Positions 34,715 to 44,771 of a DNA stretch of 64,000 nt are shown in pieces. Position 1 is the stretch's first letter, and each line of letters opens with the position of its first letter. The notes beneath the pieces are model-generated. The model was not told the DNA's origin. It searched no databases and saw only the letters and a list, made by a program, of their open reading frames with translations. The stretch covers positions 1 to 64,000 of the forward strand of contig JAKSJN010000001.1 in the NCBI GenBank assembly GCA_024402135.1, written 5' to 3'. The position numbers and the translations under genes are program-made. Origin of the DNA: Bacteroidales bacterium. GTDB taxonomy: Bacteria; Bacteroidota; Bacteroidia; Bacteroidales; UBA932.

Positions 34715-35058
34715 AATGTAGCAGCGGTTTTATACGATGAACGGCAATTCTTGCGGGCCTTACCCGTCTTTTGGTCAATGAGGAAAGGAGATTCAGGGAC
34801 ATCAGGGATGAGTTCAGCCATTCCCTCAAGCTTGCCACAGGCGCGTAGAATCTTGATAAGGGTGCAGATGTTAAGGTCAGTGACAGTTCCAGCTTCTATC
34901 CTCTTGATGGATGCGATGGAGACACCACTTTTCTGGGCAAGCTCTGTCTGTGAAATACAGCAACTGCGTCTCAGCTTCCTGATCTTCACGCAGAGCTCGA
35001 GGATTATGGCTTCATCAGAGAAGTCGTAAATGGTGTATCTATCGAACATGGTCTTCAT
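34711..35058 (-). CDS. hipB: HipB-type XRE antitoxin/repressor
   Basis: The 115-residue protein has an XRE helix-turn-helix (CVKIRKLRRSCCISQTELAQ, KSGVSIASIKRIEAGTV; about residues 25-65) and a C-terminal tail (SPFLIDQKTGKARKNCRSSY) that may contact HipA. ATG 35058 (MKTMFDRYTIYD) is chosen because the transcript is predicted to start at about 35072; the longer open frame to 35121 crosses the promoter. Its stop overlaps the hipA start by 4 bp. Palindromes at its promoter suggest autorepression. Confidence 0.85.
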   Translation of the reverse strand: MKTMFDRYTIYDFSDEAIILELCVKIRKLRRSCCISQTELAQKSGVSIASIKRIEAGTVTDLNICTLIKILRACGKLEGMAELIPDVPESPFLIDQKTGKARKNCRSSYKTAATL

Positions 35059-35062
35059 TTTA

Positions 35063-35078
35063 GTATCATTTATGATAC
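35063..35078. promoter_or_regulatory. HipB operator, perfect palindrome
   Basis: GTATCAT-TT-ATGATAC is a perfect 7-2-7 palindrome directly after the -7 box (TATCTTTG, minus strand 35078-35085), 5 bp before the hipB ATG. It covers the predicted transcription start. Confidence 0.7.
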
Positions 35079-35127
35079 AAAGATAAGCATTATTCTGAAA
35101 TGTCACATAAAATTCAGACAAAATAGC

Positions 35128-35140
35128 TCATTTATGATAC
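35128..35140. promoter_or_regulatory. Second, partial HipB operator
   Basis: TCATTTATGATAC repeats 13 of the 16 bases of the operator at 35063-35078, 62 bp further upstream. Two sites fit cooperative binding by HipB or HipBA. Confidence 0.5.
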
Positions 35141-35239
35141 CATTGCGAGGCGGTTTTTCTTTTGTATGGACTTGAGAAGGTGACAGGGTTCATCTTTCCG
35201 TAGCGAATCTTCTCTTCATCGTCATCTAGTGACCAAAGG

Positions 35240-36673
35240 TCACTTCCCGATGCAGAATTTCTTGAAGATGTTGCCCAAAACTTCATCGGTGGATATTTCA
35301 CCGGTAATGGAGCCGAGATGGTAGAGGACGTCGCGGAGATCGCGGGCAACGAGTTCGGTGGAGGTACCGCTGTCAAGTCCTGCGCGGACGAGTTTGAGCG
35401 CTTCCCAGGCGCTGCAGAGGGCATTGTAATGACGGACGTTGGAGACCATGGTGTCGCCGGATCTGGATGAAGATACGCGGTCTTTCTGGATCTTTTCAAG
35501 AATATTCTTGAGATCATCGGTTCCAAGGCCGTTCTTTGCCGAACCGTAAATGACAGGAGAACCCTCCGGAATCGTCTCCTTGATGACAGATTCGATCGGA
35601 CCGGCAACGAGAAGCCCTGAATCATCAGAGCAAGCTGGATCAAGACCAGCACCAGGAATCATATCAACCTTATTCACGAAGACAACAAGGTTCTGCGATC
35701 CGTTCATTCGTTCACGGATCAGAGAAAGCTGAGCCTGTACATCCGATGAAGCAGCCTGACAGTCCGCAACGGCGATCACGATATCGGCCTTGGCAATCTT
35801 GTCCATGCTGCGCTCGATGCCCATGCTTTCAATAGTATCGTCTGTTTCGCGAAGACCGGCAGTATCAATGAAACGGAAACGGATTCCGCCGATGACAAAA
35901 GTCTCCTCGATAGAGTCTCTGGTCGTACCGGCGATAGGGGAGACTATCGCTCTTTCTTCCTGGAGAAGTGCATTCAGCAATGTGCTCTTTCCGGTGTTTG
36001 CTGCTCCGGCGATGCATACAGGGACGCCGTTCTTCAATGCGTTTCCAAGCCTGAATGATTCCTTCAGTCGCTTGACATGCGCGCTGACTTCCTCCAGCAA
36101 GGACGAAAGCTGCGAACGGTCCGCGAACTCGACATCCTCTTCAGAGAAATCCAGCTCGAGTTCCATGAGAGATGTCATGTCCAGCAGCTTGCCGCGCATC
36201 TCGGAAATCTCATTTGAAACACCGCCCTTGAGCTGATTGAGCGCAAGTCTGTGCGCAGATGCATCCTCGGCAGCAATCATGTCCGCTACGGCCTCTGCCT
36301 GGGACAGGTCCATCTTGCCGTTGACGAATGCGCGCTGTGTGAATTCTCCAGGTCCAGCCGGACGCGCACCATTCTCGATCAGCCTGAACAGAATCTGCTC
36401 AATCACGTATGAAGAGGCATGACATGAGATTTCGACAGAGTCTTCTCCGGTATATGAATGAGGGTTGCGGAAGATGCTGACCAGGACATCGTCGATGCCC
36501 GGCACTGAACCGAATCGGACTGAATTGCTGGCAACATCAGCCAGTCTGCCATTTCTTAAAGAAACGACCTTATCGGCGATGGCAATTGCATCATCGCCGC
36601 TGACGCGGATAACCGCTATCGCACCGGTCCCGGGCAGGGTAGCGCATGCACATATTGTTTCGTAGACTCTCAT
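35240..36673 (-). CDS. mnmE: tRNA modification GTPase MnmE
   Basis: MnmE, with MnmG, installs the carboxymethylaminomethyl group at U34 of certain tRNAs. The 477-residue protein has the folate-binding N-terminal domain (TICACATLPGTGAIAVIRVSG), the helical domain, the GTPase (G1 GAANTGKSTLLNALL, G2 GTTRDSIEE, G3 IDTAGLRET, G4 VFVNKVD) and the essential C-terminal CIGK (FCIGK before the stop). An inverted repeat AGTGACC/GGTCACT (35228-35244) overlaps its stop. It marks the right border of the accessory island. Confidence 0.97.
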   Translation of the reverse strand: MRVYETICACATLPGTGAIAVIRVSGDDAIAIADKVVSLRNGRLADVASNSVRFGSVPGIDDVLVSIFRNPHSYTGEDSVEISCHASSYVIEQILFRLIENGARPAGPGEFTQRAFVNGKMDLSQAEAVADMIAAEDASAHRLALNQLKGGVSNEISEMRGKLLDMTSLMELELDFSEEDVEFADRSQLSSLLEEVSAHVKRLKESFRLGNALKNGVPVCIAGAANTGKSTLLNALLQEERAIVSPIAGTTRDSIEETFVIGGIRFRFIDTAGLRETDDTIESMGIERSMDKIAKADIVIAVADCQAASSDVQAQLSLIRERMNGSQNLVVFVNKVDMIPGAGLDPACSDDSGLLVAGPIESVIKETIPEGSPVIYGSAKNGLGTDDLKNILEKIQKDRVSSSRSGDTMVSNVRHYNALCSAWEALKLVRAGLDSGTSTELVARDLRDVLYHLGSITGEISTDEVLGNIFKKFCIGK

Positions 36674-36680
36674 ATTCTTT

Positions 36681-36689
36681 GCAAATATA
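36681..36689 (-). promoter_or_regulatory. -7 box of mnmE
   Basis: TATATTTGC on the minus strand ends 7 bp before the mnmE ATG, which gives a very short leader or an almost leaderless transcript. Confidence 0.6.
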
Positions 36690-36820
36690 CGAATATGCTT
36701 GCATTATAATTTCAGAAGTCTTTTTCTTGGACGATTTTTACAATTCATGGACTATAATAGTACTCTTGAATAGGTTTTTTATGCTTATTTTGCATAGATT
36801 TATTTGATTCAACAATACAA

Positions 36821-39253
36821 ATGAAGTTAAAACGATTTACAATTCTTGCTGCGATCCCGGTGCTTGCGTGTTCATGCAATCAGGGAAGTAATCTCAAAAT
36901 CAGCGAAACTGATTTTACAAAGATTCAGCTCGAAGACCGTTTCTGGTCAGAGCGCATCGAGACTAATCGAACCGTCACGATTCCTGCCGCTCTCCATGAG
37001 TGTGACGTTAATGGACGAATCAGCAATTTCGCCAAGGCGGCCGGTCTGTTCGACGGTCCTCATATGGGCGATTTCTCATTCGATGACACCGACGTCTACA
37101 AGGTTCTCGAGGGTATCTCATTTTCACTTGCTGTAAAGTACGACCAGGCTCTCGACGCCCAGGCCGACAGCATCATTTCGATCATCGCCCAGGCACAGGA
37201 GGAGGATGGATACCTCACAACCTGCGTGACCAACGAGTGCGACCGTCTCCGCGGCTGGTGGGGAAATGGCCGCTGGGACAAGATCAACTCTCACGAACTC
37301 TATAACTCTGGCCATCTCATCGAGGCTGCCGTTGCACACTACCAGGCAACCGGCAAAAGCAACTTCCTCAATGTAGCCATAAAGAATGCCGACCTTATCT
37401 GTCAGGTATTCGGACCTGAGGAGGGACAGATCCATCGTCCATCCGGACATCCTATCGTCGAGATGGCACTTGCGAAACTCTACAACGTAACAGGGGAGCA
37501 GCGCTACCTTGACCTTGCAAAGTATTTCGTAGAGGAGACCGGCCGCTGCACTGATGGACATGCTCCAAGCGCATACAGCCAGGACCACATGCCTATCCTC
37601 CAGCAGGAAGAGATCGTAGGTCACGCAGTACGCGCAGGATATCTCTACAGCGGTGTAGCTGACGTAGCTTCGCTTACCGGCGATCATGAGTATTTCACCG
37701 CTCTTGAGCGCATCTGGAACAACATGGCATCGAAGAAGATGTACATCACCGGCGGAATCGGAAGCCGTCCACAGGGCGAGGGCTTCGGTCCGGAGTATGA
37801 GCTCCACAACATGGAGAACTACTGCGAGACTTGTGCATCGATCGCAAACGTATATTGGAACCACAGAATGTTCCTCGCCACCGGCGACGCAAAGTACATC
37901 GACGTTCTTGAGCGTGCGCTCTATAACGGCGTGATGGCCGGCGTGAGCCTTGATGGTTTCCACTTCTTCTATGACAACCCACTTTCATCAATGGGTCAGC
38001 ACGAGCGTGAGAAGTGGTTCGGCTGTGCATGCTGCCCCGGAAACATCACCCGCTTCGTTGCATCTGTGCCTAAATACATGTATGCGACCAAGGGTCACGA
38101 CATCTTCGTCAACCTCTATATAGCATCGACTTCAGTAGTAGATCTCGAGAACGGTTGCGTCAGCCTCAAGCAGGAGACCGCATATCCTTGGGAGGGCAAG
38201 GTCCGCATCAGCGTGAATCCTAGTGTCGAGGGCAGCTTCGCACTCAAGCTCCGCATCCCTGGCTGGGCTCAGGGCAAGCCTGTTCCTACCGACCTCTACA
38301 GCTACGCAAACGACGTAGAGCGCAAGTATGAGGTTCTCGTGAACGGCAAGAAGGTCAACAGCAAGCTCGTTGACGGTTATGTAAGCATCGACAAGGCATG
38401 GAAGGCCGGCGATGTTGTCGAGATCAGCCTGCCTATGACCGTGAACGTGACAGTTGCAAACGAGAAGGTCGAGGCCGACAAGGGTCTCGTCGAGCTCGAG
38501 CGCGGTCCTATCGTATACTGTCTCGAGGGCGCAGACATCGCTGACGGTCAGGTATTTGACAAGTACATCGATCCTGCACAGACTTTCTACAGCGAGTGGA
38601 AGGGCGATCTCCTCAAGGGTGTGAACGTTCTTCACGGCAAGGCCATGAAAGTTGCCGCTGACGGAAGCGAGACTGAGGTTGACATCACCGCCATCCCATA
38701 TTCAACATGGCAGAACCGCGGCAAGCAGAACATGGAGGTCTGGATCGCGACAGCACCTGAGTACACCACCGTCACCCCAGAGCCAACAATCGCTTCACGT
38801 GCTACCGCATACGAGTTCGAGAGCGAGGACAATGGGGAAGTGGTTGACTTCAGAGCAAAGGCCGAGGGCACACCTGCATGGGGTCTCAACGATCTCTGGG
38901 AGCCTAAGTCATCATCCGACATCAGCAAGCCATATTTCTATTTCTGGAGAAAGACAGGCTCTACCGAGCGCGTCAGCCTCATGTTCGACAAGATGGAGAC
39001 CATCAGCAGCACAGACATCTACTGGCTGGAGTTCGAGCACTACGACGGTGACTTCCGCGTTCCTGCTGAATACTCTGTTTATTATAGAAAGGGTGGATCA
39101 TGGGTTCCCGTGACTACCGATTCAAAATATGAGGTCAAGAAGGACTGCTGGAATCATGTCGATTTCCAGAAGGTTACCACCGACGGCCTCATGCTCCGCG
39201 TCAAGCTCCAGGAGGGCTTCTCAGGCGGAATCTGCGAATGGAAAGTAAACTAA
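36821..39253 (+). CDS. GH127-family beta-L-arabinofuranosidase lipoprotein
   Basis: The 810-residue protein starts with a lipoprotein signal (lipobox LAC, Cys17) and has the GH127 catalytic domain: ITFPAA-like VTIPAALHECDVNGR, DTDVYKVLEGISF, ITGGIGSRPQGEGFGPEYEL, then the zinc/catalytic residues in NYCETCASIANVYW (Glu336, Cys338) and FGCACCPGNI (Cys404-Cys405). In the Bifidobacterium enzyme HypBA1 the matching residues are a zinc site with a cysteine nucleophile, and the substrate is beta-L-arabinofuranose linked to hydroxyproline. A C-terminal beta-sandwich follows (residues about 660-810). It heads a locus with hydroxyproline-catabolic genes. No obvious -7 box lies upstream. Confidence 0.9.
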   Translation: MKLKRFTILAAIPVLACSCNQGSNLKISETDFTKIQLEDRFWSERIETNRTVTIPAALHECDVNGRISNFAKAAGLFDGPHMGDFSFDDTDVYKVLEGISFSLAVKYDQALDAQADSIISIIAQAQEEDGYLTTCVTNECDRLRGWWGNGRWDKINSHELYNSGHLIEAAVAHYQATGKSNFLNVAIKNADLICQVFGPEEGQIHRPSGHPIVEMALAKLYNVTGEQRYLDLAKYFVEETGRCTDGHAPSAYSQDHMPILQQEEIVGHAVRAGYLYSGVADVASLTGDHEYFTALERIWNNMASKKMYITGGIGSRPQGEGFGPEYELHNMENYCETCASIANVYWNHRMFLATGDAKYIDVLERALYNGVMAGVSLDGFHFFYDNPLSSMGQHEREKWFGCACCPGNITRFVASVPKYMYATKGHDIFVNLYIASTSVVDLENGCVSLKQETAYPWEGKVRISVNPSVEGSFALKLRIPGWAQGKPVPTDLYSYANDVERKYEVLVNGKKVNSKLVDGYVSIDKAWKAGDVVEISLPMTVNVTVANEKVEADKGLVELERGPIVYCLEGADIADGQVFDKYIDPAQTFYSEWKGDLLKGVNVLHGKAMKVAADGSETEVDITAIPYSTWQNRGKQNMEVWIATAPEYTTVTPEPTIASRATAYEFESEDNGEVVDFRAKAEGTPAWGLNDLWEPKSSSDISKPYFYFWRKTGSTERVSLMFDKMETISSTDIYWLEFEHYDGDFRVPAEYSVYYRKGGSWVPVTTDSKYEVKKDCWNHVDFQKVTTDGLMLRVKLQEGFSGGICEWKVN

Positions 39254-39288
39254 TTACTTATACTAACTAATTATTAATCAACAAACAA

Positions 39289-42200
39289 ATGAAACGTACA
39301 CTACAATTCTGTTTGTCCCTTCTGCTTCTTACCGTTGCTTTCCCAGCAATGGCAGGAATCGTTGTGAAGGGTACTGTAGTCGATCCAGCTGGCGAGCCAA
39401 TCATTGGCGGTGGCGTAGTTGAGGTCGGCACCAGAAACGGTGTCATCACCGACTTCGATGGTACCTATACCATCACTGTCGACGGCACCAGCTCGGTTCT
39501 CCAGTTCTCATGCATCGGTTACGAAACCGTTGACGTGACTGTTGGAAACCAGACCGTTATCAATGTTACTCTCCAGGAGGCTACCTCATTCCTCCAGGAG
39601 GCTGTAGCCATCGGTTACGGTACTCAGAAGAAGGCTGATATCACCTCTTCAGTACAGAGCGTAAAGGCTGACGCCTTCAACGCCGGTGCTATCAAGGATG
39701 CAGGTCAGCTCATCCAGGGTAAGGTCGCTGGTCTTTCAATCAACACCTCATCCGGAGACCCTACCGCTTCATCAGCTATCTCTCTTCGTGGTACTTCTTC
39801 ACTGCTCGGTACCTCTGATCCTCTCGTCCTCGTTGACGGTATCCCTGGATCACTTTCTACCGTTGCACCTGAGGATATCGAGTCTATCGACGTCCTGAAG
39901 GATGGTTCTGCTACCGCTATCTACGGTACCCGTGGTACCAACGGTGTCATCATCATCACCACCAGAAACGCTAAGCGTGACATGCCTGCTACCGTTGAGT
40001 ACAGCGGCTACGTTTCAGCTTCAACCTGGCTCAAGACTCCTGACTTCCTTGACGCAGCAACCCTTACCGACCTCCGTGCACAGGGTATGACCTTCGTAGG
40101 CGCCCGTGGCGAGTTCCTTGACAGCAAGGGTAACAACGCCGAGAAGGCTACCAACTGGCTCAAGGAGATCTCACAGACCGCTATCTCTCACAACCACAAC
40201 GTTTCAATCATGGGTGGTACCAAGCACAACACCTATACTGCAAACGTTACCTACAACAACAACGAGGGTACCATCATCGGTACCGGTACCTCTACCATGC
40301 GTGCACGCGCAATGGTTTCACAGTACCTCCTCAATGACATGCTCAAGATCTCTGGTGAGGTCATGGCAGATGAGACCAACAACAACTCTCGTTTCGATGC
40401 CAGCTACGTATATCGTCAGGCTTGTATCCACTCTCCACTCGAGCCGGTTTACGACGAGAACGGTGTTTACACCAAGCGTGACATCTACTTCTACCAGAAC
40501 CCTCTCTCTATGATCAACGAGCAGCTCGGTATGACCCGCAGCCGCAACGTCCGTTTCAACGGTACCGCCGAGCTCAAGCCTATCGACGCTCTTACCCTCA
40601 AGGCTGTTTACGTACGCAAGGGCCAGAGCAGAATCGGTGGTTACTATAACACCCGTCTCGACGAGTCTACCACCAAGGATGGCAGAAACGGTCAGGCTGG
40701 ACGTAACGCTTCAGACTACATCAGCAACATGCTCGAGCTCTCTGCAAGCTACGTACAGGACTTCGGAAATCATCATTTCACCGCAGTTGCAGGTTACTCT
40801 TACGAGGATCACTACAGTGAGAACTTCTCTATGAGCAACTACAACTTCCCTTCAGACGCATACACATGGAACAACATGGGTATGGGTGACGCTCTCAAGA
40901 ACGGTCAGGCAAGCATGTCATCATACATGCAGGAGACCAAGCTTATCGGTCTCTTCGCACGTGCTACCTACAACTACGCAGACCGCTACCTCCTCATGCT
41001 CTCTCTCCGTCGTGATGGTTCATCAAAGTTCGGTGCAGGTCAGAAGTGGGGTAACTTCCCAGGCGTATCATTCGGTTGGCGCCTCAACAACGAGGAGTTC
41101 ATGAAGGACATCAAGTGGCTCAACAACCTCAAGGTTCGTGCAGGTTTCGGTATCACCGGTATCGACGTGACCAGCCCTTACCAGTCACTTGCATCACTCC
41201 AGTACTCTGGTTCATACCGTTACAACGGCGAGTGGATCCAGACCCTCAGCGACGCTCGTAACGACAACCCTCTCCTCCACTGGGAGAAGAAGTTCGAGTA
41301 CAACCTCGGTATCGACTTCGCTGTTCTCGACGAGAGACTCAGCGGTAGCATCGATTTCTATCAGCGTGACACCAAGGACGCTCTCTACAACTACAGCGTT
41401 CCTGTTCCACCATACCTCTATGGTTCAATCATGGCTAACGGTGCTCACATCCAGAACCGTGGTGCCGAGGTTCTCATCAACGCAGTTCCTGTTGTAAACA
41501 AGGACTTCGAGTGGAACTTCTCAGTTACCGGTTCATTCAACCAGAACAAGCTTGTGTCACTTTCATCTGACACCTACAAGACTTCATCTGACTACTTCTA
41601 CACCGGTTACATCAGCGAGCCTGTCCAGAAGAACTCACATATCGTAAAGGTCGGCTGGCCTATCGGTCAGATCTACAACCTCAAGTCAATCGGTATTGAC
41701 GAGAGCGGTAAGTGGGTTGTCGAGAGACTCAAGAAGGTTGACGGTGTTCCTGTAAGCAAGTTCTATGATCTCGCAGAGAACGCATCTGAGGCTGACTACC
41801 AGGTTCTTGGTAATGGTGTTCCTAGATTCAACCTCGGTTGGACCAACAACTTCCGCTACAAGAACTTCGATCTCGCCATCGCAATGCGTGGCGCATTCGG
41901 CTTCCAGATCCTTAACATGCAGAAGCTCTTCTACGGTACCTCTAACTCAAGCTTCCAGTACAATGTCCTCAAGTGCGCTTATGACATGCACGATGCTGTA
42001 AACTCAATCACTGGTGAGAAGACTGGCACCCAGGCTCGCATCTCTGACGTTCAGCGTGCTGTTAGCTACTATGTTGAGAATGGTGACTATTGGAAGATCG
42101 ACAACGTGACCCTCGGTTACAACCTCAATCTCAAGAACGACTACCTCAAGAGAATCCGCATCTACGGTTCAGTTCACAACCTCGCAACCATCACCGGTTA

Positions 42201-42312
42201 CTCAGGTCTTGATCCAGAGGTTCCTTCAATCGGCTATACCGCAGGTACCGATGAGCGTGACAAGTATCCTACCATCCGTTCATACACCTTCGGTGTTAAT
42301 CTTACATTCTAA
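39289..42312 (+). CDS. SusC-family TonB-dependent outer-membrane transporter
   Basis: The 1007-residue protein has a signal peptide (MKRTLQFCLSLLLLTVAFPAMA), a carboxypeptidase-D-regulatory-like domain (VKGTVVDPAGEPIIGGGVVEV, residues about 24-105), the TonB-contact region (EAVAIGYGTQKK), a plug (ISLRGTSSLLGTSDPLVLVDG, DGSATAIYGTRGTNGVIIIT) and a barrel ending YTFGVNLTF. It forms the outer-membrane channel closed by the SusD lipoprotein next door and imports oligomers, here probably glycopeptides. Codon use is strongly biased to a few codons, which suggests high expression. Confidence 0.95.
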   Translation: MKRTLQFCLSLLLLTVAFPAMAGIVVKGTVVDPAGEPIIGGGVVEVGTRNGVITDFDGTYTITVDGTSSVLQFSCIGYETVDVTVGNQTVINVTLQEATSFLQEAVAIGYGTQKKADITSSVQSVKADAFNAGAIKDAGQLIQGKVAGLSINTSSGDPTASSAISLRGTSSLLGTSDPLVLVDGIPGSLSTVAPEDIESIDVLKDGSATAIYGTRGTNGVIIITTRNAKRDMPATVEYSGYVSASTWLKTPDFLDAATLTDLRAQGMTFVGARGEFLDSKGNNAEKATNWLKEISQTAISHNHNVSIMGGTKHNTYTANVTYNNNEGTIIGTGTSTMRARAMVSQYLLNDMLKISGEVMADETNNNSRFDASYVYRQACIHSPLEPVYDENGVYTKRDIYFYQNPLSMINEQLGMTRSRNVRFNGTAELKPIDALTLKAVYVRKGQSRIGGYYNTRLDESTTKDGRNGQAGRNASDYISNMLELSASYVQDFGNHHFTAVAGYSYEDHYSENFSMSNYNFPSDAYTWNNMGMGDALKNGQASMSSYMQETKLIGLFARATYNYADRYLLMLSLRRDGSSKFGAGQKWGNFPGVSFGWRLNNEEFMKDIKWLNNLKVRAGFGITGIDVTSPYQSLASLQYSGSYRYNGEWIQTLSDARNDNPLLHWEKKFEYNLGIDFAVLDERLSGSIDFYQRDTKDALYNYSVPVPPYLYGSIMANGAHIQNRGAEVLINAVPVVNKDFEWNFSVTGSFNQNKLVSLSSDTYKTSSDYFYTGYISEPVQKNSHIVKVGWPIGQIYNLKSIGIDESGKWVVERLKKVDGVPVSKFYDLAENASEADYQVLGNGVPRFNLGWTNNFRYKNFDLAIAMRGAFGFQILNMQKLFYGTSNSSFQYNVLKCAYDMHDAVNSITGEKTGTQARISDVQRAVSYYVENGDYWKIDNVTLGYNLNLKNDYLKRIRIYGSVHNLATITGYSGLDPEVPSIGYTAGTDERDKYPTIRSYTFGVNLTF

Positions 42313-42326
42313 TCCGTTGCACAATT

Positions 42327-44156
42327 ATGAAAAAGATATTTAATTCAATTATCGCTCTTGGTGCAGCATCAGTAATGCTCACAGGTTGCTTCGACCTTGA
42401 GGAGCATGCATACTCGGAGGTCGTTAAGAAGGACTTCACTCCTACTGACCAGGATGTAGTTGCACTTCTTTCAAAGTCATATTCTGAGTTCGGTGCATTC
42501 ATGGACTGGTACGGAATCTTCGACTGTATGGAAGAGGCTGCTGACGTTATCATCACTCCTACCCGTCCTAATGGTTGGGATGACGGTGGTGTATACAAGA
42601 GAATGCACTGGCACAAGTGGACCTCAGAGGACCCAGGTTCTCCAGAGTCTCTCTATTACTATGCCTTCTCAGGCATCAACTCAGCCAACAAGGTGCTTGA
42701 CCAGCTCAAGGACGGTTCACTTCCTGCAGGTGACCTTACCGAGTCTGCAATCGACGAGCTTAAGGCTGTACGTGCTACATGGTACTCAGTTCTCCTTGAC
42801 TCACACGGAAACGTTCCTATCGTTACCAAGTTCGCAATGGAGGAAGGTGAGGAGATCAAGCAGAGCTCTAGAAAGCGTGTTTACGAGTTCGTTACCAAGC
42901 AGCTCGAGGAAGTTATCGCAAACGGCCTCGTTTCTGACAAGAAGAGCGACTACACCCGTCTTAACATGTGGGGTGTGAAGATGGCCCTCATGAGAACCTA
43001 TCTCAACGCTGAGGTCTATACCGGAACTCCTGCATACGACAAGGCTCTCAAGCTTGCCGAGGATATCGTCAACAACGGTCCTTACTCACTCGCTCCTGAC
43101 TACTCTGACAACTTCAAGTGGAATGTTGACCAGACCAACCCTGAGATCATCTTCGGCATTCCTTACGATGAGATCTATCCTTCAGGTGAGCGTATCTTCT
43201 CTATGGGTATGAAGTTCTATCCTCCTAGCCAGGGTCGTGACCACTTCGGTTATGCTAACTCTACCTGGGGTGGAAACTGCGGTAACCCACAGTTCATCAA
43301 GTCATATGATCCAGAGGACAAGCGTCTCAACAAGACCTGGCTCATCGGACCTCAGATGAAGAACGACCCTACCAACAGCAAGAGCTCATACACTGCTGAT
43401 GACGTCAAGAACCAGAACATCGCATGGTACTGTCTCAACTACCTCCCTTCAATCTCAGGCGACAGCTCTGATGGAAGAAGCTTCACTCACATCGACTTCG
43501 GTTGCCGTCAGAACAAGTATCAGGTTAACCCTGCAGTTCCTAAGATGAACCACTGGGGCAATGACGTATCATGGTTCCGTCTCGCCGAGGCTTACTACAC
43601 CGCTGCCGAGTGTATTCTCCGTGGTGCTGCAAGCTCATATGGCAAGTCTGCTGCTGACTATGTAAACGCTGTACGTTCAAGATCAGTCGCTACTCCTCTT
43701 ACCGACGAAGACCTCAAGTCAACCGTTTCAAGAGTACAGTACGGTCTCCTCTCATACGGCGACATCAATGCTGACGATATCAAGAACTATGGTGTATTCC
43801 ACAACTGGGATGACAACAACAGAGCTGCAGAGCTCATCGCTTCACAGGTTGCTCAGCCTTCAGGAAGAGACAATGATCCTATCCTCCTCGCAGGTATGTA
43901 TGACGAGTGGGGCTACGAGTTCGCACTCGAGGGACTCCGCCGTCAGCAGATGATCCGCTTCGGCACCTTCTCTACCAGAAACTGGTTCAACCATGAGGCT
44001 GACGGTGACGACACCAAGGCTATCTTCCCAATCTCAAAGTCTGACCAGATGGACAACGAAAACCTCGCACAGAACCCTGGTTACGCTTCAGAGAACGGTA
44101 AGTACGTTACCGATTCAGGCATTCTCGATGAGAGCCCTATCCCAGCAAACATGTAA
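42327..44156 (+). CDS. SusD-family nutrient-binding lipoprotein
   Basis: The 609-residue lipoprotein (lipobox LTGC, Cys21) has the RagB/SusD helical repeat fold: FTPTDQDVVALLSKSYSEFG, YYAFSGINSANKVLDQL, AVRATWYSVLLDSHGNVPIV, GVKMALMRTYLNAEVYTG and the C-terminal WGYEFALEGLRRQQMIRFGTF. It caps the SusC transporter encoded 14 bp upstream and binds the substrate at the cell surface. Codon use is biased as in susC. Confidence 0.95.
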   Translation: MKKIFNSIIALGAASVMLTGCFDLEEHAYSEVVKKDFTPTDQDVVALLSKSYSEFGAFMDWYGIFDCMEEAADVIITPTRPNGWDDGGVYKRMHWHKWTSEDPGSPESLYYYAFSGINSANKVLDQLKDGSLPAGDLTESAIDELKAVRATWYSVLLDSHGNVPIVTKFAMEEGEEIKQSSRKRVYEFVTKQLEEVIANGLVSDKKSDYTRLNMWGVKMALMRTYLNAEVYTGTPAYDKALKLAEDIVNNGPYSLAPDYSDNFKWNVDQTNPEIIFGIPYDEIYPSGERIFSMGMKFYPPSQGRDHFGYANSTWGGNCGNPQFIKSYDPEDKRLNKTWLIGPQMKNDPTNSKSSYTADDVKNQNIAWYCLNYLPSISGDSSDGRSFTHIDFGCRQNKYQVNPAVPKMNHWGNDVSWFRLAEAYYTAAECILRGAASSYGKSAADYVNAVRSRSVATPLTDEDLKSTVSRVQYGLLSYGDINADDIKNYGVFHNWDDNNRAAELIASQVAQPSGRDNDPILLAGMYDEWGYEFALEGLRRQQMIRFGTFSTRNWFNHEADGDDTKAIFPISKSDQMDNENLAQNPGYASENGKYVTDSGILDESPIPANM

Positions 44157-44169
44157 TTTTTAAATCTGT

Positions 44170-44754
44170 ATGAAAATGATCAAGAAATATTTTGCTGCAG
44201 CTCTCGCTGCTCTTGCATTCGTTGCTTGCGCACCAGAGTATGATACAGACAAGCTCCCTGTCGAGATCGAGTATCCCGAGATGGAGGGCAAGGGTTTCCT
44301 CATCAGCGATGACCAGCCAACCGTCCATACCTACGAGTACTCTGTTACTTCCGAGGGTGTGAACATCACAGCTACCGTTTCAAAGTCACACGGTGACTGG
44401 GCTGTCGGTTACTTCGTTCTCCAGAGCAAGGCAATCGCTGTCGCTCTTGGAAACGTGGCATTCAGCGACATCGACACCTTCTACCCAATCGAGCAGGATG
44501 GCTCAAAGTCTGGCAACTGGAATTCCGGTTATCTCGGACAGTGGGTTGATGCAAAGGGTAACGGCAAGGGCCACAACTGGTCATCAGGTCATGTTTACTG
44601 GTTCTACGAGCAGTACGCTACCTACGAGATCGGTGTCAAGGATGCTTTCGCAATCGGCATCAATGGCAGCAACGCTGTAGTAGGCGAGACCATCACCTCT
44701 AAGAACATTCTCAAGGGCGTTCCTTTCAATGTAACCATCAAGGTTATCGACTAA
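44170..44754 (+). CDS. Surface lipoprotein of the SusCD locus
   Basis: The 194-residue lipoprotein (FVACAPEY) has a mostly beta C-terminal part with repeated Gly/Trp/Asn (GNWNSGYLGQWVDAKGNGKG) that resembles DUF4859-like domains. Its place directly after susD (13 bp) is that of surface glycan-binding proteins, so substrate binding is likely. A strong terminator follows. Confidence 0.7.
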   Translation: MKMIKKYFAAALAALAFVACAPEYDTDKLPVEIEYPEMEGKGFLISDDQPTVHTYEYSVTSEGVNITATVSKSHGDWAVGYFVLQSKAIAVALGNVAFSDIDTFYPIEQDGSKSGNWNSGYLGQWVDAKGNGKGHNWSSGHVYWFYEQYATYEIGVKDAFAIGINGSNAVVGETITSKNILKGVPFNVTIKVID

Positions 44755-44771
44755 GCCCCATTATCTTCAAT

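Noticed and set aside
35141-35239. Tail-like peptide (KIRYGKMNPVTF) that recalls the end of IS3-type transposases
   Set aside because: It is too short, lies in frame with a shadow of mnmE, and no other transposase part or terminal repeat is present.
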